Shown piece by piece: positions 1-12,389 of a DNA stretch of 64,000 bases. Each line of letters opens with the position of its first letter. The stretch's first letter is position 1. A model generated the notes under the pieces. That model worked only from the letters and a program-made list of their open reading frames with translations. It searched no databases and had not been told where the DNA came from. Source of the DNA: Paramacrobiotus metropolitanus (lineage: Eukaryota; Tardigrada; Eutardigrada; Parachela; Macrobiotidae); the NCBI RefSeq assembly GCF_019649055.1, contig NW_026570247.1:186001-250000 (forward strand), given 5' to 3'. A program made the position numbers and the translations under genes.

Positions 1-3000
1 CATCCCCCTACGAACCTTGGATGTCGGATGACATAGCACCCGGCGCACAACCGTACGCGCTGCGGCTTCGCAAACAGGCGGCCAGGGAATCGAGGAGGGG
101 CAGAGCGGAACGCCCAGGCCAGGAAACAGATGAGACCGACGAGATGTCTCAACGGAGCGGCCCGGCGACTTGTAAACCTAGGGACCCGAATATACGGCCA
201 CATAACCGACCTGGCCCGGACGATGACGAAGAAGAAGATTACTTCGGCGGCGATAAACCCGTCGAAGTTCCACTTAGCTAAGGTCGAGTTCAAATTGGAA
301 CTCGATTCCCCACTCGGAATAACTACGGACACTGCCGAGAAACGGCACGGTCGAGAACCGACCTTCCGACTGAGAAACAGTCTAGCTGAGAAACAGCGCC
401 GTCGAGAACCGACTTCGGAATGGATACTTTTTTTAGTTCTTTCCATGGAAATCGACTAACCATGTACGCGGCGGACGTCAACGACGACTTTGCCAGAAAA
501 GTTGACTATACAAGTCGGCCGGATTCTTTGGTCGGACCCGGAAACGCGTGGTCAGACCTGGGTATTTCGGTTCTCTCACCGTACCGGTACGTCCTCCAAT
601 GAATCCCCTGGAACGAACTGGGCAACCGACCCCAGTTCCCCAGCATGGCAAGGACAGATCGTAACCACATCTGCTAACATAGCAGATCGTCAACCACTTC
701 TGCGACCATCGGAGCCAACAGAAGCCCCAATCCGCGTTACATGGAGATTACTCCGGCCAACCGACTCCGGAGAAGAAACCGAGAGGATTACGCTAACATG
801 GCGCGGAACACGTCGCTGCGCGCGTTCCACGCCATGTTTGCCAAGCACCCGTGGCCAACTTCGGAACCGGGTAGCCGAGCAGCCTTCACCATTGTAAACA
901 GCGGAAAATCCCTCGGCCGAGTCGCCAACAGCGCAGGAATACCCGGATTTGACTATGCGTACTCGAGTCGACCACAAAGGCCGACTTTGTACTTTCCCCA
1001 TAACTTGGAGACATTACGGATACAGTTGCATCAACCGACCACACAGGTCGGTTGTGCAAGCCGACTACACAAGTCGGCTCTGGAAACGATAGCCAGATCG
1101 ACTAACGAAAAATCGATATCATGGCCGACCACACAGGTCGACCATAGCGGCCAATAGAAGTCGACTATGGAGAATGGATGGAAGCTGGCAGTAGTTACGT
1201 GGCGATTCAGCCGGATTCTCCGCTTGAATCCAGACCTACAGGCTCTGTACCTGGAGATCAACCGCAGTCTCCCCCGGGCGACATCGGGTAAACCAGCCGA
1301 TTCACCGGTGACCACGACTACGCGCGTCTTTGAACGTGCTGCCATTCCCTGAAGAGGAACAGCGACGGTGATTTGGATACTGGTGTACCAACGACTCCGC
1401 CGCGACCTGCTTCCCCATGTCTTTAATGGAACACCCTAGGCGGACCGTGTTAGAATACGCGATCTGCACCTCTTGAATGAACCCCGCTGACAAGGACCAT
1501 GCGGCCGCAACACCAGCGGCAGCATTGCCTTTGTCAGCGGCAACGAAAAATTCCCCTCGTGGACGTGAGTCGTCTACCCCCAACAGAAGCGGCTAGGCGT
1601 CACAGGTTCGCGACAAAAGAGAATGGAAGAAACGGATCTGCGGATCTCAGGGACTTGCATGTGCATGAAATTTGAACCAAAGAGCTCGTCTTGTAAACCG
1701 GGGCCACAAAGACCCTTAGTGTTGCGAGCGAGCGCAGTGCATGATGAAACGCCAGTCAATCGGCCAACAGACGCCAAGGAACCTCTACCTCGCAAGACTC
1801 GGCGACCCAGAAGCAAGTTATTCGGATTGACCGACCTCAACAGTAGCTCGGATCCGACCTGGAGTTCACGTCAGAAATCACAGAAGGAACGGAGTCGTGC
1901 TGCCGAACATCCTTCTGCCAGTACGAACTGACCGTAGGATGTCTAGACAACGGAGACCCGGTCAACTGTAGCCGGATGCACAGAACCCCTAAGAGTAAGT
2001 TGACTCGACAAGTGCCGACTAGCCCCACATGGGCGTAACGGTGCAAATCGTTTGGACCGAATCGAACGGAAGTCGGAAGCCAGCATAGGGAGGTCGGAAG
2101 TAAGCGACAACAAGTCGGAAAATCAACCAGAAGTAGGGAATCGACCTCCCATTGGAAGAATTTACCCTTTCGTCGGATAAAACACAAAGTTTATCCGACC
2201 TGGGGAAGTCGGAAGATAACCGACCTCCGAACTCGGATATGGATATCCGACCTCAAGTCAAGGTCGGAAGTGACCGCACAGAAGTCGGAAGGATATGACA
2301 ACAAGTCGGCAAAGGCACTCAGAAGTCGAGAACCGACCTTCTAACGGAAAAATCCGACCCTTGAACGGATGAAAGCTTAGTTCATCCGACCTTCCGAAGT
2401 CGACCACAACCGACCACATGTCGGAAATCGGCAACTCAGTCAACATGACGGAAGAAGAATGATAACTGTCTGCAGTGGACGAATTCGACTTGAAGGAACT
2501 TGTTTAGCCCCACATGGGCATGTTATTGCAGGTTAACCCTAGTCGACCACTGACGGATACGATGACCGACCTCGACAGAAGGTCGGATGACGACGAAATT
2601 CATGGATTCCGACCGGACCTTCGAGCCAGTTCGACTCGGATGACTCCAAACCAGGCTCGTGGTAGCAGATTGAACGGTTGTAACCGACCACTTTTGAAAC
2701 GGAACTGCTGTACATGACGACCACACAGGCCGCATGACTTACTTACAGCTTTCTCCGACTTGGACTATAGCAATTCGGAACATAGCCGAATTCCCCCAGG
2801 CCGCCGGTCGACTTACCGGCAGGCCGACCTTGGTCAAACCGACCTCGGTGCTATTCCCCCTTCAGAGAGGATGCTTCGGCATTTGCAACCGCAACAGTGC
2901 CTCTCTATCCCTGACGGACGGATACGAGTCGGAAGTAAGTGTTTAACCGTGCTTACCCGACCTCGGCGAATGTAACCGGTTATGACGGGTAACCCGGGAA

Positions 3001-3994
3001 CTAAGGCCTCGGACCCAACTTACCGGATGAAATTGGACAGGAGACCCCGTGGAGACTTAACTGCCCCGTGGACGTCATCCTAGTCGGAATAGAACCCCCG
3101 GACAGATTTTTGCATTTTTTTTAGTATTTTTCTCTCCTAACAAACGGAATTGTATTTTTCTAGTTCGATCTCTTTAACAGATCTGTTTTGTAACCCCTTT
3201 TGCTCACTGGAATTGTGATTAAACTTTATTTCATACTTTCTTTCGCGCTGTATATAACTCTCATTACATTTTTCTTTCACATTGTTCTCCGTTGCCAACA
3301 GAAGCAAGAAGCCAGCCAACAGACGCATCACCGGTCCAACGAAACGCCCGAGCGGCTTCCGGATTTTTCGGCCGTGAGTGGCTTCCACTCATGGGTTCGG
3401 AAGTGAAGAAGGGACGGTCGACCAGACACCGGACTCCCACTGCCAGAGGACGCGTACCAGCGACCCCACATTGGGTCCGACTGGAGAGTTGTGCGGTACT
3501 GGTGCGGTACCGAGTCGGAGCATCCTTCGCAGGAGCTCAGATTCCCGCCCAGAGGCATGTCAGAGGCACACGACTGCGCCTGGTGCATACGGCCCACCAT
3601 GGACGTACTTGCACTCATGCTTGCCGTATCGCCTCTCTCGCTGTACGTACGTGTGTTGCTGCACTGCACTCATATCCGCTGAAGCGGATATACGCGGCGC
3701 ACACACTGAGCATACTTGCTCTCTCGTTCCTCTCTCGCAGTATGACTCAGCGTTCATACGTTCGCGTTGGATTGAGTCCAGTATGCGCATCATCACACAG
3801 CTGATGGCACACAGCACGTGCTTGCCGCCAGTTGCTTTTTCACGCCTTGGCGAACGCTCAAGAGCTTTTCTAGCATTGACTTGCTTGCTTAGCCATCAGA
3901 GCTTTGTTTTGGCTTCCCTGCTATTACGCAGCATTTTTCCCCCTTTATTTGTCAATAAAGAGCACTCGTGATCTCCTCGCGCTTGCCTGTTACA
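1..3994 (+). mobile_element. 3' part of an LTR retrotransposon (fossil), ending in its LTR
   Basis: The stretch ends in a 437-bp repeat (3558-3994) that recurs as a solo LTR at 53805-54245, so the bases before it are read as the element's interior, cut by the window edge. I see no recognisable gag, protease, reverse transcriptase or integrase. The interior is instead saturated with GTCGG and its complement CCGAC, plus two copies of a CCCACATGGGC palindrome (near 2021 and 2507). It looks broken and non-coding here. Family is uncertain; Ty3/gypsy or BEL-like are both possible from LTR form alone. No target-site repeat can be tested because the left end lies outside the window. Confidence 0.5.
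3558..3994 (+). repeat. LTR, probable 3' LTR of the left-edge element
   Basis: Starts TGTCAG and ends TGTTACA, giving the TG..CA termini of an LTR. It carries an AATAAA near the end and an internal hairpin with arms ATATCCGC/GCGGATAT. It matches the solo LTR at 53805-54245 along its whole length, with scattered differences. The flanking bases (GGCA before, TTCC after) do not form a target-site duplication, which fits one LTR of a larger copy rather than a solo LTR. Confidence 0.65.
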
Positions 3995-4236
3995 TTCCCT
4001 TTAATCCCACGCGGTGAAAGGTACTACATGTAGTGAAATTTCGCCAGAGTTTTTATCGTTTCCACAGTTCCACTAATATTGGACATAAGTTCTTGCTGGT
4101 GACTCTAAAATTCTCGATGCCAGTTCTGTACCTGCCTTTAAATTGTTCGGTGTTTGACCAGACCTAAAGTCTCCTTGGGTCTGTCTGCTCTTGAGCTTTA
4201 ATAATAAATAATAAAAAGCCGGTGATTTCGAAGATC

Positions 4237-7017
4237 ATGCCATATTCGCTGTGTGGAGCGATTCCGCAGTATCGGCCGTTCCTGGTGGATGCCAACCAGT
4301 TGAGCTACCAGAACACGGTGGCCGTCCGCAACGCAGACGACACGTGATGGCTGGGATTCATTCAGGATATGGACGGCGACCGCGCCCTAATCCACTTTGC
4401 CTCCACCACGGTCGCGCCGCAGTGGATCCACATGGGCAGTGTCTGGGCGTTGCTGACCTACCTGGAGCCTGGTGGCTATCCCAACAGATTTCAGGAACTG
4501 CACGTGGCACTGCGTGATGAAAATGGCGGGCCGTTTCGCTTTCGACCAGCCACTCTGCTGCACTCTCACGTTGGTTGTCTGTGTGAGTCCTGTCGAATGC
4601 TCAGCGTTAGCACGCAGCGCCTGGATGTTCCCGGGCACGCCCACACCCCCGTCACGTGTTGCGAGACGGTGCATCGCAGTCAATCAGCCGCGCCCTGGCC
4701 GCCGCCGGGTCTGCCGCTGCTGCAACGCGACAGCGGTCTGCTGTACACCCGACACTTCATCCCCTTTCCCGGAGCGGAGAGTGCGATTCTCAGCGACGTC
4801 TCCGACAAATTCCGCATCATCAAGCATGTGCGCGACACTGTCAAGCCGTCATCCGATTGGTCTAATTCGTTTGACCGTTGTCGTTTCCACCTGCGCGTCC
4901 AACAGGATGGCTGCCTGTTTGTAATCGCCGGTTACGCCCGGGACGCGGAGACGCTGCAGGCGACGGAGGAGGCGTTGTTGAGCGTGCTGCGGACACATCT
5001 GGCCAACCGGGGCAGTCTGCCAGCCATTCGATACCGCAACCTCCCCCCACTGGAAGACGGTCAGTCAACCGGCCACAAAGCGAATTAAATTATGTATTCT
5101 GTAATTTAAGAGTGATGGCTTCAGGTTCGGGGAGCGACGCAGTGCTGACGACTGCACGAATCGGCCAACTGACGCCGTGGATCCTCAGCGATATCCTGTC
5201 CTATCTGGATATCCACTCGCAAATGAGATCCAAGCGGTGAGAAATAAAACTACGACAGGCGAACGCTGTAACAGCGACATTCGGTCTACTCTGGCTTTAG
5301 CCAACTGCAGTTAATTGTTAATTCTGCATCGCGCGCCTGTGGGATAAGGTGACTATGGTGCAAGGCAATGAATGCGAGGCAATTTTACGCGCCAGAGTGT
5401 GCTCTTACTGGCCGCATTCACTATGTCACAGTGCTGTAGCCATTGCACTACAATCCACTTCGAACGGCATATACGGTCGACGTGTTCGCCTCGCGTTAAG
5501 ACTTGAGACGGGCTTATACTGTAATATTATTAATTTTGCATATCGGCCATGCTCACATTTATACTTACGCGTTGCCGTTGGTGCGACAGGGTGTGCGCCC
5601 TATGGCAGCTGCTGCTGAGCAGCGCCCGCATAACGGAACACATCATCATGTCCTTCGAAAGCTGTTGGCAGCTGCAGTCCGACGGCGACAACTGCTTCAA
5701 AGCGGCCACTCTCCTGAACCGCTCCATCAGCGCCGCCACCAAAAGCCTGACCCTGCTGCAGTTTCTCCCACCCAGCCACCACACGTTCCTCTTCTTATGG
5801 CTGAACGCTATGGCAAGGTACTACGAAATCCAGGTGCCACTGCTCCTCTTCAAAAACATAACCAGCGACATACCGGGAGGCGTGACGTGGCCTGAACGCG
5901 AGGAAGATGTTCCGCAAACTCCGGCAGCGGGGGATGTGTTGATGTATAAAAACCTCTGCGAAATGATTGTGCTGCACAACTGGACCGTCAGCGACCTCTT
6001 CGGTCTGACCATGTTCGATGTTTCGAGGCGGGGGATGTGTCGTATCCACCCCAGCGCCTCCTGCGTGACAAGGAGGGGGACATGATGGCGCACCTCACGC
6101 TGAAGGCGCTCACACTGGACATTGACAAACTGCAGATCACCATTCCGCGACTGCTGCTCCGTCGCGATCGGCGCAGGCGCATGGCGGCGCGGTTCACGCA
6201 CGCCCTGAACGAACACTTCCCGCCGGTTACCGCCGACATGCTGGCCAAGGTCACGGCGGTGCATGCGCGCTGGGTGCGCACACTGGATTATCCGGAGGAA
6301 TGGGTCTCCATTCGCAACTACATTTTACTGTGAGTACGACAACCGAGTGAGTATAGTCGCCAACGTTGTCATGGCACCGAGATGAAATGACTCCCTTGCC
6401 CGTAGAGGCATCCGTAGTTGGCTGTTATGAGTACCACATGTTGCGCTAATATTATGCGGGCCCACTAACTACGGATCAAAGGTGAAAGGTCATCAGTAAT
6501 GCAGTGGGTTTATTAGGTATGGCGAAGTATTGTAGACGCTAGATGAAACTGCACCACAGAGCCGGGTATTCGGAAAATGTCGCACACGCGGCGCGATGTT
6601 GTACGTAACATGTGCAATGCCCGGCCGAGGCAGGCAGCGGGGCCGGATTTGGAAAATGGTGCTATTTCCTCTATCGTCTACCGTACAGACTACAGAGTGG
6701 CCAGTACAAAACAGGGAAGTACCCAATGTTTGCTAATGATTACCAAGTACAGATAGCGTACAGCAAGCATTTACAAGTGAACGGAAGTGTAGCGGATGAC
6801 AAAGTCCAGATGAGTAATCATTAGAATAGTCAAGTTATATAGGAATAGTAATGCGCGAGGTCAGGCTTGCTCTAAGTATTCCCCTGTGTTCAGGTTTAGC
6901 GGTTTCCACGCGGATGGGACGCTGCACAAGTGGGAAACGGAGGATCTGCGGTTGCTGGATGTCTCCACACTGAGCAAACTGGCCATCTACGGCATCCACG
7001 CAGTATTCCGTGTGTAA
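4237..7017 (+). pseudogene. F-box family copy A (Tudor/Agenet-like + F-box), broken
   Basis: Four exons align with intact paralogs G and C: 4237-5059, 5125-5236, 5590-6329 and 6894-7017, all with GT..AG borders. Exon 1 encodes the N-terminal half with the signature WLGFIQDMDGD, then a second block LRDENGGPFRFRPA. Exons 2 and 3 carry an F-box-like segment (TPWILSDILSYLDIHSQM, then VCALWQLLLSSARITEH). Exon 4 is the conserved 124-nt tail ending in SKLAIYGIHAVFRV. Two defects are visible. A TGA at 4345-4347 sits where paralogs have the Tyr of YWLG. A one-base loss near 6020 shifts frame within exon 3 (740 nt against 747 in G). All splice sites remain good, so inactivation looks recent, or the copy is transcribed but not translated in full. 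ATG 4237 was chosen because it aligns with the starts of G and C. Confidence 0.75.
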
Positions 7018-7518
7018 AGCGTTCTGTTAACCTTGGTCTTATGCATGCTGACGCTTCCTATAGGAGTACTACTCTAGTACTGGATGAAGGAACTGACTAC
7101 GTTATGGGAGAGGGAGATTGCTCCCTGTGTTCATAAAATCACCTTGCTACGTTGCCCTTTTCTCAATTTTGTTGTTTTCTTCAGTTTATTTTGGTGCTTC
7201 ACTCCGTACCGTATTAATTGTGTTTCTGCGTATATTTATGCTGATGGTGTCCGTGCCCTAAAACATACTGTACTCACTGTACTGGCATTCATAAATAGGG
7301 TTTGAATTGTTAATTGTGCGCTTTTCCATCCAAACGAAAGTTCGGTTATGATATACCAGAAATCCACGCTCTTCTAGTACAAAATAATGGAGTATTCATT
7401 CTTTTATTTTGTACTAGAGCCTGGTGCTGGGTGTACCCGCCCCCCCGCTAGCAGCAGCGCTGAGCACACCTCTATGCTGTTATGTTTCTTGGGAGGGGGA
7501 GGTAATTTGAGCGCTATG
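7018..7518. other. intergenic, 3' flank of copy A
   Basis: I see no gene here. A short C-run (about 7440-7447) is followed by GCTAGCAGCAGCGC-rich sequence. The last five bases, CTATG (7514-7518), are the target-site copy of the element that follows. Confidence 0.5.
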
Positions 7519-8806
7519 TGTGAAGTATTGTATAAGTAATACTTTAATAGTTAATTAATACTACATAATTAATGATGTGAACAGCAACTGCGCAGCAGGT
7601 AGAATGACAGAAAGTACAACAGAAAGAAGTAAGAAGTAAAACAGTAGTTGCTAGGAAAGCAACGTACACGACAACTCGTCCCCACGTATCGAAAGTGATA
7701 CGGAATTAAGTATCGGAACTGTAATTTACACGTACATTGAATTTGCAAGGAATGTAAAAATTAATAGGAAGTAATTATAGTAGCGTACGCGAACTGTACC
7801 ATTATGAAAGTAGCTATTAGAATTAATCCGTATAAGTAAAAGTATTGCACTGCACTGTAAGGTGCATATAGGAGTACGATCCCGGATCCAGGCAACCGAA
7901 CTGGAACGGTAACAGGCATGCGAGTTGAAATTCATCGCATCATCCAAGTGCAGGAAATACGGTGTAAACCATACGAACCGTAGTAGCAAGGTTATCCAAC
8001 TTCAAAGTGTAAGGCGCCATACGAAGGATTTAACCATTGCGTAGTCGGCTCGAATAACGGTGTAACATTGTACGATACTGTGTATTGTACTCCAGGACAG
8101 GACGTACTGTACATTCGTACATAACGCGTTCAGGTTGTTCTGCGGAATGCGGAAGGAGGTAAGCAAGGATACGTACTGTACGGAATTACTGGATTGCAGA
8201 GCAAACGCTGCATAGAACAATGGTGAACGCAGGCCATGACAACAACCAACAGCAACTGAATGGAAATTCCCGAAAATGACGTGTAGTGCGAAACAGCGCT
8301 CTGCAAGGTCATCAGGGCGTTACGAAGAATTCGCTCCATCCAGATCATCCAGAAGGAAGATTGGCATTACGTTGAGCAGTTTGGCAATGCACGTTCAGGC
8401 AACTACACGGAACGAATATCCGTTGGTAGCGCTATGGTACTGGCAGGGCGGTACCAGCAGTAAATAATATCCACCAGCATCGTGGGGAAAAGGGTGGCAG
8501 AGCGTCCGCTGCCGAAAAGGTGTGGGACGGTGGCAGTCTGCCAGGCGAGTGCATGCGGAATCGGCATCGGATCCCTCCCATGGCAGATTATGGCCGTAGA
8601 GTGTAGTCGTAGGAGAAATTAGTAAGCATGAATTCGAATTCTTCACGCCAATGTGAAGTATTGTATAAGTAATACTTTAATAGTTAATTAATACTACATA
8701 ATTAATGATGTGAACAGCAACTGCGCAGCAGGTAGAATGACAGAAAGTACAACAGAAAGAAGTAAGAAGTAAAACAGTAGTTGCTAGGAAAGCAACGTAC
8801 ACGACA
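7519..8806. mobile_element. small non-autonomous LTR element (TRIM-like), whole and young
   Basis: Two direct repeats of 155 bp (7519-7673 and 8652-8806) appear identical base for base. Each starts TGTGAAG and ends ACGACA. The element is flanked by a 5-bp target-site duplication, CTATG (7514-7518 and 8807-8811). The interior, about 980 bp, has no coding capacity that I can recognise and no clear primer-binding site or polypurine tract. Identical LTRs with an intact target-site duplication mean a recent insertion that looks structurally whole and must be mobilised in trans. Confidence 0.8.
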
Positions 8807-8811
8807 CTATG

Positions 8812-9476
8812 GATGTCGATTTAGCCCATAACTTTTCAACCAGATGCTGTGCGACAAAACAGCTGCAATCATCACCAATCGTTTGGCTACAGAATGTTGG
8901 GAAACGATGCAAAAAAGTGTTTGGAATACGTTAAAGTACAGGTTTCCGTTCCTGTTACATTTTTGGTAACAGTCCCGGGTAGCTTGAACGCAGCTTACCC
9001 ATTGCCATTACTCTAGTAACACCAGGGAAATGAATGAACATTCCTCTCTTGATGGTTCCATAAAGCCTGTATGAGCGGAATTAAGGTCGTTCGGAAAACT
9101 GCATAAGTACTTCGATTAGAGCCGTCATTATTTTGATCTCTTATACGTACTTTACGCTGCAGCTATCGGATCACTGCAACCAACGCTATCATATCGACAG
9201 ATGCGCAGCACGCCACATTGTTGGTGTGCGGTTAGCTTAATCATACAGTAAAAAGTTTGGTTCAGCTAACTGATCACCACCACGCGCATCACAGCAGTGG
9301 AACAGATAGTACAGTAATTATCACAAAAACAACATTTTATTTAGTTTATCCGCTCCTTCCATCGTGCCAAGAACATAAGCTTCATTTCCGCGTTGAATTT
9401 CCAGTGACAGCGGTTTTCGTAAGAGCGAGGTTGATCGGTGTGTTGCTGCAGGAGCGGACCCAATTCTTTAACGATG
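8812..9476. other. intergenic, nothing recognised
   Basis: AT-leaning sequence with short open frames only. I see no conserved protein, RNA gene or repeat matching elsewhere in the window. Confidence 0.4.
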
Positions 9477-9484
9477 GCTATGGC

Positions 9485-9674
9485 CAGTGGCGAATCTAGG
9501 CGGGTTTCAGAGGGGGAGCCAGAGAACTCACACCAAAGGGGGGAGTATTCTCTCGCTTTTTCGGCGACCTCCGCCGTAAAAAAATTTGCAATGTACCCCC
9601 ATCTTGCGAATTTTTTTCACGTCCGGGTTACGGGGGGCCATGGCTGCTCTGGCACCCCCCTAGACGCGCCACTG
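9485..9674. mobile_element. hAT-type MITE
   Basis: A 190-bp element with terminal inverted repeats. The left end is CAGTGGCGAATCTAGG; the right end, read on the other strand, is CAGTGGCGCGTCTAGG. It is flanked by a perfect 8-bp target-site duplication GCTATGGC (9477-9484 and 9675-9682). Eight-base duplications and CAG..CTG ends fit the hAT superfamily. It has no transposase. Confidence 0.85.
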
Positions 9675-9930
9675 GCTATGGCCGAAGGTCCCCCCTGGTC
9701 CCTCGTTTGAAACGCTATCCAGCAAAACATCGACCAACCAAATATCGACCAACCAAATATAAATGTAATCTGGTCTTCTTTTCTTCGACTTGTACAGCAG
9801 CCGCTGTCGCACTCGTGGAAGTAAGCTTCACAATAAGTTCACATGGGAAGTGGCCGTGGTGTCGACGCAGGCAACGTCCAACAGACTCTTCATTAGAGAA
9901 AGACTGGAATGGATGCTTGCCCCGCTTGTT

Positions 9931-10190
9931 TTAGCTTGTAACCCGCTTGTCCTGCTTGTACGCTTGTTGAATAAATGCCTGAAAACGACGTTGCTTTGGT
10001 TGACTCCTCGGGATGATGCACACATCATCCCGCTCGTCCTTGTCTCTGTAAACCCACTTCCGATTCACTGCTGAGCTCACGCCCGGTAGTGCCGGCATTA
10101 CCATCAACAGCCCACACAACATCGTGGTACGGTCAACACGCCAACCCATTAGAACGCCCGCATAACCGCCCTCGTTACAATACCTAGTTT
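9931..10190 (-). pseudogene. unrecognised coding relic, inverted copy of the one at 48.4 kb
   Basis: Read on the minus strand, this encodes TTMLCGLLMVMPALPGV followed by WVYRDKDERD. The plus strand at about 48360-48520 gives TTMLCGLLMEMSALPGV and WVYSDKDERD. The protein-level similarity with several amino-acid changes suggests a once-coding exon with a hydrophobic segment. The frame upstream is interrupted in this copy. I do not recognise the family. The pair is inverted, like the main duplication arms. Confidence 0.4.
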
Positions 10191-10600
10191 TCTAAACGGC
10201 GGGTAAAATTTACCACCCAAACCCTATCAGTTCTGACCGTCCATTCTATGTCTATCCACCAAAACGAATCAAATGTTCCAACGACAAAAACCAAACCAAA
10301 AGTTAGCTTTAACTGGATTTTCTCGTAGGCGTATACTTCAATCAATCCGTCATTTGGTCACTGTTGCAATATGGTGCAGCAATCGGATCACTCAGCACTC
10401 GATACCAGATCAGCAAGTATGTAAGTTAGACATTTAGCCGGCAAAAGTGTGGAGAAAAAGAACGATGAGTCACACAGTGAAACCGTAAAACAACAACCAA
10501 TGAACAGTTAGAAACCAACAACATTGTAAACAAGGCGGTCATTTTATTACTCTCGTTTCAGTATTAAGCAAACCCAGCGGTACTCGGGGTCCATTGTGGG
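10191..10600. other. intergenic, nothing recognised
   Basis: No supported gene. A TTTCAG-like acceptor near 10560 precedes the family fragment B, but no F-box exon is visible before it. Confidence 0.35.
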
Positions 10601-10684
10601 TAATCCGACGCTTTAGCGGCAAGAATACAAGCCCTCCTCAGGCATCGTCGATGTGGACTCCGATTTGTCGAAGAACCCATTGCC

Positions 10685-11326
10685 ATGCATACCGCCGACT
10701 ATGACCTGCGACATTTCGGCGGCTGCGCTCCGCATCACTCCTTCGCCTTGGAATTCACCCAATTCCGCCCTTACTGTCAGCGCATCATTGTCCGCAATTG
10801 GAAGCTGTGCAATCTCTTTGGGTGCGCCATACGCACATTATTCGTGGCAGGTGTCCCCCTTGGCCTGCCGCTGACGGAACAGCAGTTGATGGTCCCGCTG
10901 GACACGCGGGAATCCTTGATGACCATCGACCAGACGCAGATTACACTGCCAAACGTGGAATTCCACTGCGATGCAGACGAGGACGCCATGGCCAGTCGTT
11001 TCATGTGGGCCGTCAACGCCCACTGTCCACCGGTCAGCGGTGACCTTTACGCCAAAGTAACGCAGGTCCACGGGCGCTAGGTGCGCAGCTTGGATTACCC
11101 ACGGCAATGGAAAGGGATCCGGGAATATCTCAATGTGTCAGTGCCCACGCTTTTCACGGCATCCCGCTGCACAGTGACCTTTCACCCGTGAACAAATCAC
11201 AGGTTCAGCCCGTTTTTTGGCGACGGGAGAACAGGATGGTGGGATAATGTAGACTTGCGGACGTTGGACGTGCTCCAGCTGAGCAAACTGGCGGTGCTGG
11301 GCATCAGCCAGGTCTTCCGCGTCTGA
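10685..11326 (+). pseudogene. F-box family copy B, 3' fragment
   Basis: Only the 3' part of exon 3 (to 11136) and the whole 124-nt exon 4 (11203-11326) survive. The remnant aligns with gene C at TQITLPNVEFHCDADEDA, MWAVNAHCPPVSGDLYAK and, in exon 4, TLDVLQLSKLAVLGISQV. The donor at 11137 (GTCAGT) and the acceptor at 11201-11202 are kept. Exons 1 and 2 and the 5' half of exon 3 are absent. A TAG at 11078-11080 replaces the Trp codon of the conserved ERWVRSL block. It is part of a direct duplication with gene C's 3' end and downstream sequence. Confidence 0.75.
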
Positions 11327-12350
11327 CACGCAGCGGGACCGACGCACGGATGCAGCGGCCTTAGCGGCGCTGTATTTGGGACAAATGACGTTACGCCATG
11401 TGTACAGTACATGTTATTATAAGGATTGATGTTGCTGATGTCTTACGCTTTCTGTCCTATGCTGTGTATGTATGATCCGTTCTAATGTTGTACAGTGTGT
11501 GGTTCTTACAATGGAAATTAGTTGTGACCGATTACCGTGATTCCCCTTTAATCAGCCCCAATCGAACAATCATCTAGACGAAAGTGCTGATATCCCTGAC
11601 TTTCGTGTATAACCAGCAGTACTTGGACGTTATACGCATTTCGAGCATTTTGGATGCGCATTGCGTACAGCAGAGACACGGTACTCTCCGCGCTGTTACG
11701 CCTAAGAAATACTGTGCTTTTCAGTAGTAATCGATATTCAGTGTTTGTACGTATACAAGCTCGTACACGAGTGACGAGACTAGTAAACAGTTAGGTGTCC
11801 GGCACGCGAATCCATCATACAAAATTGTCCGGCATGCCGAAAACGCTGAAAAAGATGGTCCTTCTCGTTCCCGACGCCCGTCACGGCAAATGTATATTCG
11901 TTCTGGGTGCAGAACAATCAGCCTTGGACAGGTGTACGCTGTGCATGCAAGCAGCTAGTAATTCCCTCGGCCAAAGCACCGGTGGCACGTACCAGCTGGT
12001 ATTGCGTATTTCTTATTGGGTATTTGTTATTTGTATCGATGCATAAGCTTACTTATGCTCGATGTGTCGACCGGCTTGTAGAGATAGCAAAGCTGCATGG
12101 ATTCCGAGGAACAGACCGGGAGGAGTTTGTGTACGGTCAACTGTATTGCGGGATACGCGGGCATCCGTCGCGTATCCATCATGTATAGCCCAGTAGTCAT
12201 TTTCTCTCAGATATCTTCGTGGAATGCATACGGGATACATTAAGGTTGTTGCCGAAACACGCTGAACCATGATACGGCAGCGCAACTGAAAAAGGCGGGG
12301 AAAACGGGGAAGATGACTGCAGTATGTGACCTTTGAGAGCAAACGGATAT
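11327..12350 (+). repeat. 3' flank shared with gene C (direct duplication, copy 1)
   Basis: Sequence after copy B repeats that after gene C (about 16326-17440). Shared landmarks are ACGCACGGATGCA, TTCGTGTATAACCAGCAGTA, ACGGTCAACTGTA and CATCCGTCGCGTATC, in the same order and orientation. No gene is recognised in it. The two copies have diverged by many substitutions and indels. Confidence 0.65.
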
Positions 12351-12389
12351 AATTTGTTCCAGGCGTTGGTCAGCTGACAAGGTAGCCAA

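Noticed and set aside
3292-3971. Overlapping frames of 170 and 197 codons near the left LTR
   Set aside because: They run into the LTR, have no recognisable domain, and the LTR part is shared with the solo LTR, where the frames differ.
3558-3994. Left LTR as a second solo LTR
   Set aside because: No target-site duplication flanks it, so it is better explained as the end LTR of an element that continues leftwards.
4345-4347. TGA in copy A as a selenocysteine codon
   Set aside because: Paralogs have Tyr here, no SECIS-like element was seen after the gene, and a separate frame-breaking base loss exists in exon 3.
6019-6053. A 35-nt GT..AG stretch in exon 3 of copy A as an intron that would explain the frame change
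   Set aside because: It is too short for splicing, and the paralogs align through it with only one base missing.
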